A stretch of DNA of 9,233 bases. It comes from an uncultured Anaerosolibacter sp. GTDB lineage: Bacteria; Bacillota_A; Clostridia; Peptostreptococcales; Thermotaleaceae. Position 1 is the first letter of the stretch; each line of letters starts with the position of its first letter. Of this stretch, positions 6,968-9,233 are shown piece after piece. Made by a program: the position numbers and the translations under genes. The notes beneath the pieces were generated by a model that was given only the letters and a program-made list of their open reading frames with translations, did no database searches and had not been told where the DNA came from. Where the stretch lies: assembly GCA_937948705.1 (NCBI GenBank), contig CALECF010000084.1, forward strand, positions 1 to 9,233. Direction: 5' to 3'.

Positions 6968-9233
6968 AGTTTTACCGCCTCATTTAAATGAAATAAATAC
7001 AAATAGCTTTCTTTTACGATTTTGCCGGAAATTTTCTCCAATGCCTCTTTATACAACTCAATTTGTATCCGATATTTGTCAAGAATTTCTTCTTTTCCTC
7101 CCATACCGATGGTATCCGTTTTATAATCTACCAATACATAACCTTCATCCTCTTCAAAGTAGCAGTCTATAACCCCTTGCACTAACAGCCCCTCCGTACA
7201 GTTCTCCAATCCAATATTCAACTGTTGGGCAGGTTTCATATAGTTAAAGGCCGTCTCTCGATAGATTCCCTTAGCGCTTAGAATCCGCTTCCCAATACTG
7301 CTTTGGAAAAAACCATAGATTTTGTCAATATCAACCAAGGCTGCTTCTTCAGGTGTCAGTAACTCTCTTACCATCATGTCCTCCACTTGCTCTTGAATCC
7401 GCTGTTTTTGATCTAAATCCTGAAGCCGTAAATGCTGCATCACAAAATGTATGATCGTTCCCCTCTCCGCAGCAGAGAACTGTTTTTTTCCTTCCATAAA
7501 TCCAGGCATCTTCTGCAAAGGAGGAATAAACATTCCTATTGGATTTTTTTCCCTAGTTGTAAGTCTCTTGATTTCTGTAACAGAAAGCTTCGATGGAATC
7601 TGAGAGGCTTCTTGGTTTTCATATAACCAGTTTAATCGACGATAAATCGTATCTCGATGCTGGGAAGCTTCTTCCCGTTGAAAGTCTTTTAAATGCTGCA
7701 ACATTTTTTCCTTCATCTCTTTTTGTTCCGTCTGTTCTTGCCGCACATCTTGACGACTAACCGTATGGATAACCCATTGGGACTCATCTGTGAGGAAAGA
7801 GGTCTCATCCTCTGACAGCTCGACCAATTTCCGCAGAACACCTCCATCCCGATGACGGATCAATACAGATCCAATCCAATCTAGATAGCTTTTTCCCTTG
7901 CTGAGATGATAAGGATTCAGCGGTCTCATCCATCGCTTTGCGGTTTTCTCTAGGCCTCTGACTGCACCGATTAAAATCAGCTTATCCTTCGGTCTTGTCA
8001 GGGCTACGTATAAAATTCTCATCTCCTCTGACAGACTTTCTAGCCTGATCTTATTCTTCATGGCAATCTTCACGATGGTATCACTATAGTGGCGCAGTTC
8101 AGGATCTGCGTATTTAGGACCGATCCCTAGATCCTTATGAAAAAGAATTTGCTGATTTGTATCCATTAAATTAAATTGCTTTCCCATCCCAGCTACAATC
8201 ACAATCGGAAACTCTAACCCTTTACTTTTATGTATACTCATGATTCGCACCAGATTATCATTTTCTCCAAGAATTTTCGCTGTTCCCATATCGCCGCTGC
8301 TACTTTTCAATTTATCAACAAAGCGTATAAAGTTAAACAATCCTCGAATAGAGGTTTTTTGGAACTGTCTAGCTCTGTCAAATAAGATTCGCAAATTTGC
8401 CTGGCGCTGCATCCCCCCAGGCATGGCGCCAACGTAATGATAATAGCCGGTTTCCATTAGCAGCTTCCAGATGAAGGTATCCATATTAATATATCTAGCT
8501 TCCTCTTTCCACCCATTGATTTTCTTAATAAACCCCTTTAATCGATCTGCTAATTCATCGGTTTCTTCCGTGCAATAGGTCTCAAGAGCATCATAATAGG
8601 TCTCTGCTTTACTATGTAATCGGATTTTGATAAGATCCTCAACTTGAAAACTCCCGATAGGCGAACGCATGACACTCAGCATCGGTATATCCTGTCGCTT
8701 ATTATCGATCAACTGAAGCAGGTGTATAAAAATATTCACTTCTATGGTTTCAAAATAACCTGCATTTACATCGGCATAGGCAGGAATCCCCTCGGCCATA
8801 AAGACTTCTTGAAAGGCATCCGCCCAATTTTTTGTGGTTCGAAGCAATATCACAATATCTCTATAGGTAACTTGTCTATAGCTTTCTAGCTTTTGATCAT
8901 ATATCTGTCCCTGCAGTAGCTCTTTTATTTTCTGCGCAATGATCTTTGCTTCAAGGGCTGTATCTTCTAGGACTTCTTGCTCTTCTAAACTCTCCACTTC
9001 CTCGTTTTCTTCAGTGAGACGATCTTCCTCCCTCTCCTTTTTGTCAATCAAAATCAATTCTAAGGGAGGTCCAGCAGGTGCCTCCATGGTGGCACCTTTA
9101 TATAAACAGGCACGGTCATCATAGTCAATTTCACCAAAGGCCTTAGACATAATCTGTCGGAAGATGCCATTTACCCCTTCCAGGATTTCCTCTCGACTGC
9201 GGAAGTTCTGACTTAAGTCGATTCTTCTGTCTG
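6964..9233 (-). CDS. addA: AddA, helicase-nuclease subunit of AddAB, 5' end cut by window edge
   Basis: A UvrD-type 3'-5' helicase fused to a RecB-type nuclease; with AddB it resects double-strand breaks for RecA-dependent repair. The frame stays open to the right edge, giving 755 codons, the C-terminal part of a protein usually near 1200-1250 residues. Helicase motif I (Walker A) and the other early motifs must lie outside. Seen: motif IV IDLSQNFRSR (about 9192-9222), motif V IHKSKGLEFP (about 8212-8241), motif VI YVALTRPKDK (about 7984-8013), the AddA-typical PSKLSVTEIKR (about 7568-7600), and the nuclease signature: His in GTIIHF (7449-7447), Asp in VIDCYF (7167-7165), VDYKTD (about 7131-7114) and QIELY (7065-7051). 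The nuclease looks intact. The Met at 9150 is internal: the 27 in-frame codons before it encode conserved motif IV sequence. The 4-nt overlap with sbcD matches the classic Firmicute addB-addA-sbcD-sbcC order. Confidence 0.97.
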   Translation of the reverse strand, partial: DRRIDLSQNFRSREEILEGVNGIFRQIMSKAFGEIDYDDRACLYKGATMEAPAGPPLELILIDKKEREEDRLTEENEEVESLEEQEVLEDTALEAKIIAQKIKELLQGQIYDQKLESYRQVTYRDIVILLRTTKNWADAFQEVFMAEGIPAYADVNAGYFETIEVNIFIHLLQLIDNKRQDIPMLSVMRSPIGSFQVEDLIKIRLHSKAETYYDALETYCTEETDELADRLKGFIKKINGWKEEARYINMDTFIWKLLMETGYYHYVGAMPGGMQRQANLRILFDRARQFQKTSIRGLFNFIRFVDKLKSSSGDMGTAKILGENDNLVRIMSIHKSKGLEFPIVIVAGMGKQFNLMDTNQQILFHKDLGIGPKYADPELRHYSDTIVKIAMKNKIRLESLSEEMRILYVALTRPKDKLILIGAVRGLEKTAKRWMRPLNPYHLSKGKSYLDWIGSVLIRHRDGGVLRKLVELSEDETSFLTDESQWVIHTVSRQDVRQEQTEQKEMKEKMLQHLKDFQREEASQHRDTIYRRLNWLYENQEASQIPSKLSVTEIKRLTTREKNPIGMFIPPLQKMPGFMEGKKQFSAAERGTIIHFVMQHLRLQDLDQKQRIQEQVEDMMVRELLTPEEAALVDIDKIYGFFQSSIGKRILSAKGIYRETAFNYMKPAQQLNIGLENCTEGLLVQGVIDCYFEEDEGYVLVDYKTDTIGMGGKEEILDKYRIQIELYKEALEKISGKIVKESYLYLFHLNEAVKL

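Noticed and set aside
9064..9150. Met at 9150 as the start of a shorter AddA
   Set aside because: The frame continues upstream to the window edge and encodes conserved helicase motif IV, so the Met is internal.

Overview
The window is a gene-dense, AT-rich piece of a chromosome in which every supported gene lies on the minus strand, so transcription runs from high to low coordinates. The gene order addA-sbcD-sbcC, Gram-positive-type Shine-Dalgarno sequences (for example AGAGGTGATC before the HD gene), the clostridial style of the phosphatidylserine decarboxylase and the codon usage all suggest a low-GC Firmicute of class Clostridia, possibly related to Alkaliphilus. The genus is an inference from protein style, not a search result.

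Layout in the direction of transcription: (1) 9233-6964, the C-terminal two thirds of AddA, helicase motifs IV-VI plus RecB-type nuclease, cut by the window edge. (2) 6967-5819, SbcD nuclease, whose ATG overlaps the addA stop by 4 nt (ATGA). (3) 5816-2757, SbcC ATPase, starting 2 nt after the sbcD stop. These three form one translationally coupled DNA-repair operon; addB would be expected just beyond the right edge. (4) 2756-2553, a 204-nt intergenic stretch holding three 27-nt palindromic repeat units in alternating orientation. (5) 2552-1998, a stand-alone HD-domain protein of the SpoT/MESH1 ppGpp-hydrolase type. (6) about 1918-947, a membrane-anchored polysaccharide deacetylase with an unusual start region, closed by an intrinsic terminator at 888-930. 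(7) 792-1, phosphatidylserine decarboxylase, which runs off the left edge exactly at its self-cleavage motif.

AddAB resects double-strand breaks and SbcDC opens hairpins and blocked ends, so the right two thirds of the window is a DNA end-processing module. The left third is a looser set of stress and envelope genes: alarmone turnover (inferred), peptidoglycan or other polysaccharide deacetylation (inferred), and phosphatidylethanolamine synthesis.

Most of the window is conserved housekeeping sequence and I see no convincing new system. The items most worth a second look are the repeat cluster with its apparently chimeric third unit, the missing ATG start of the deacetylase, and the isolated alarmone-hydrolase-like gene.
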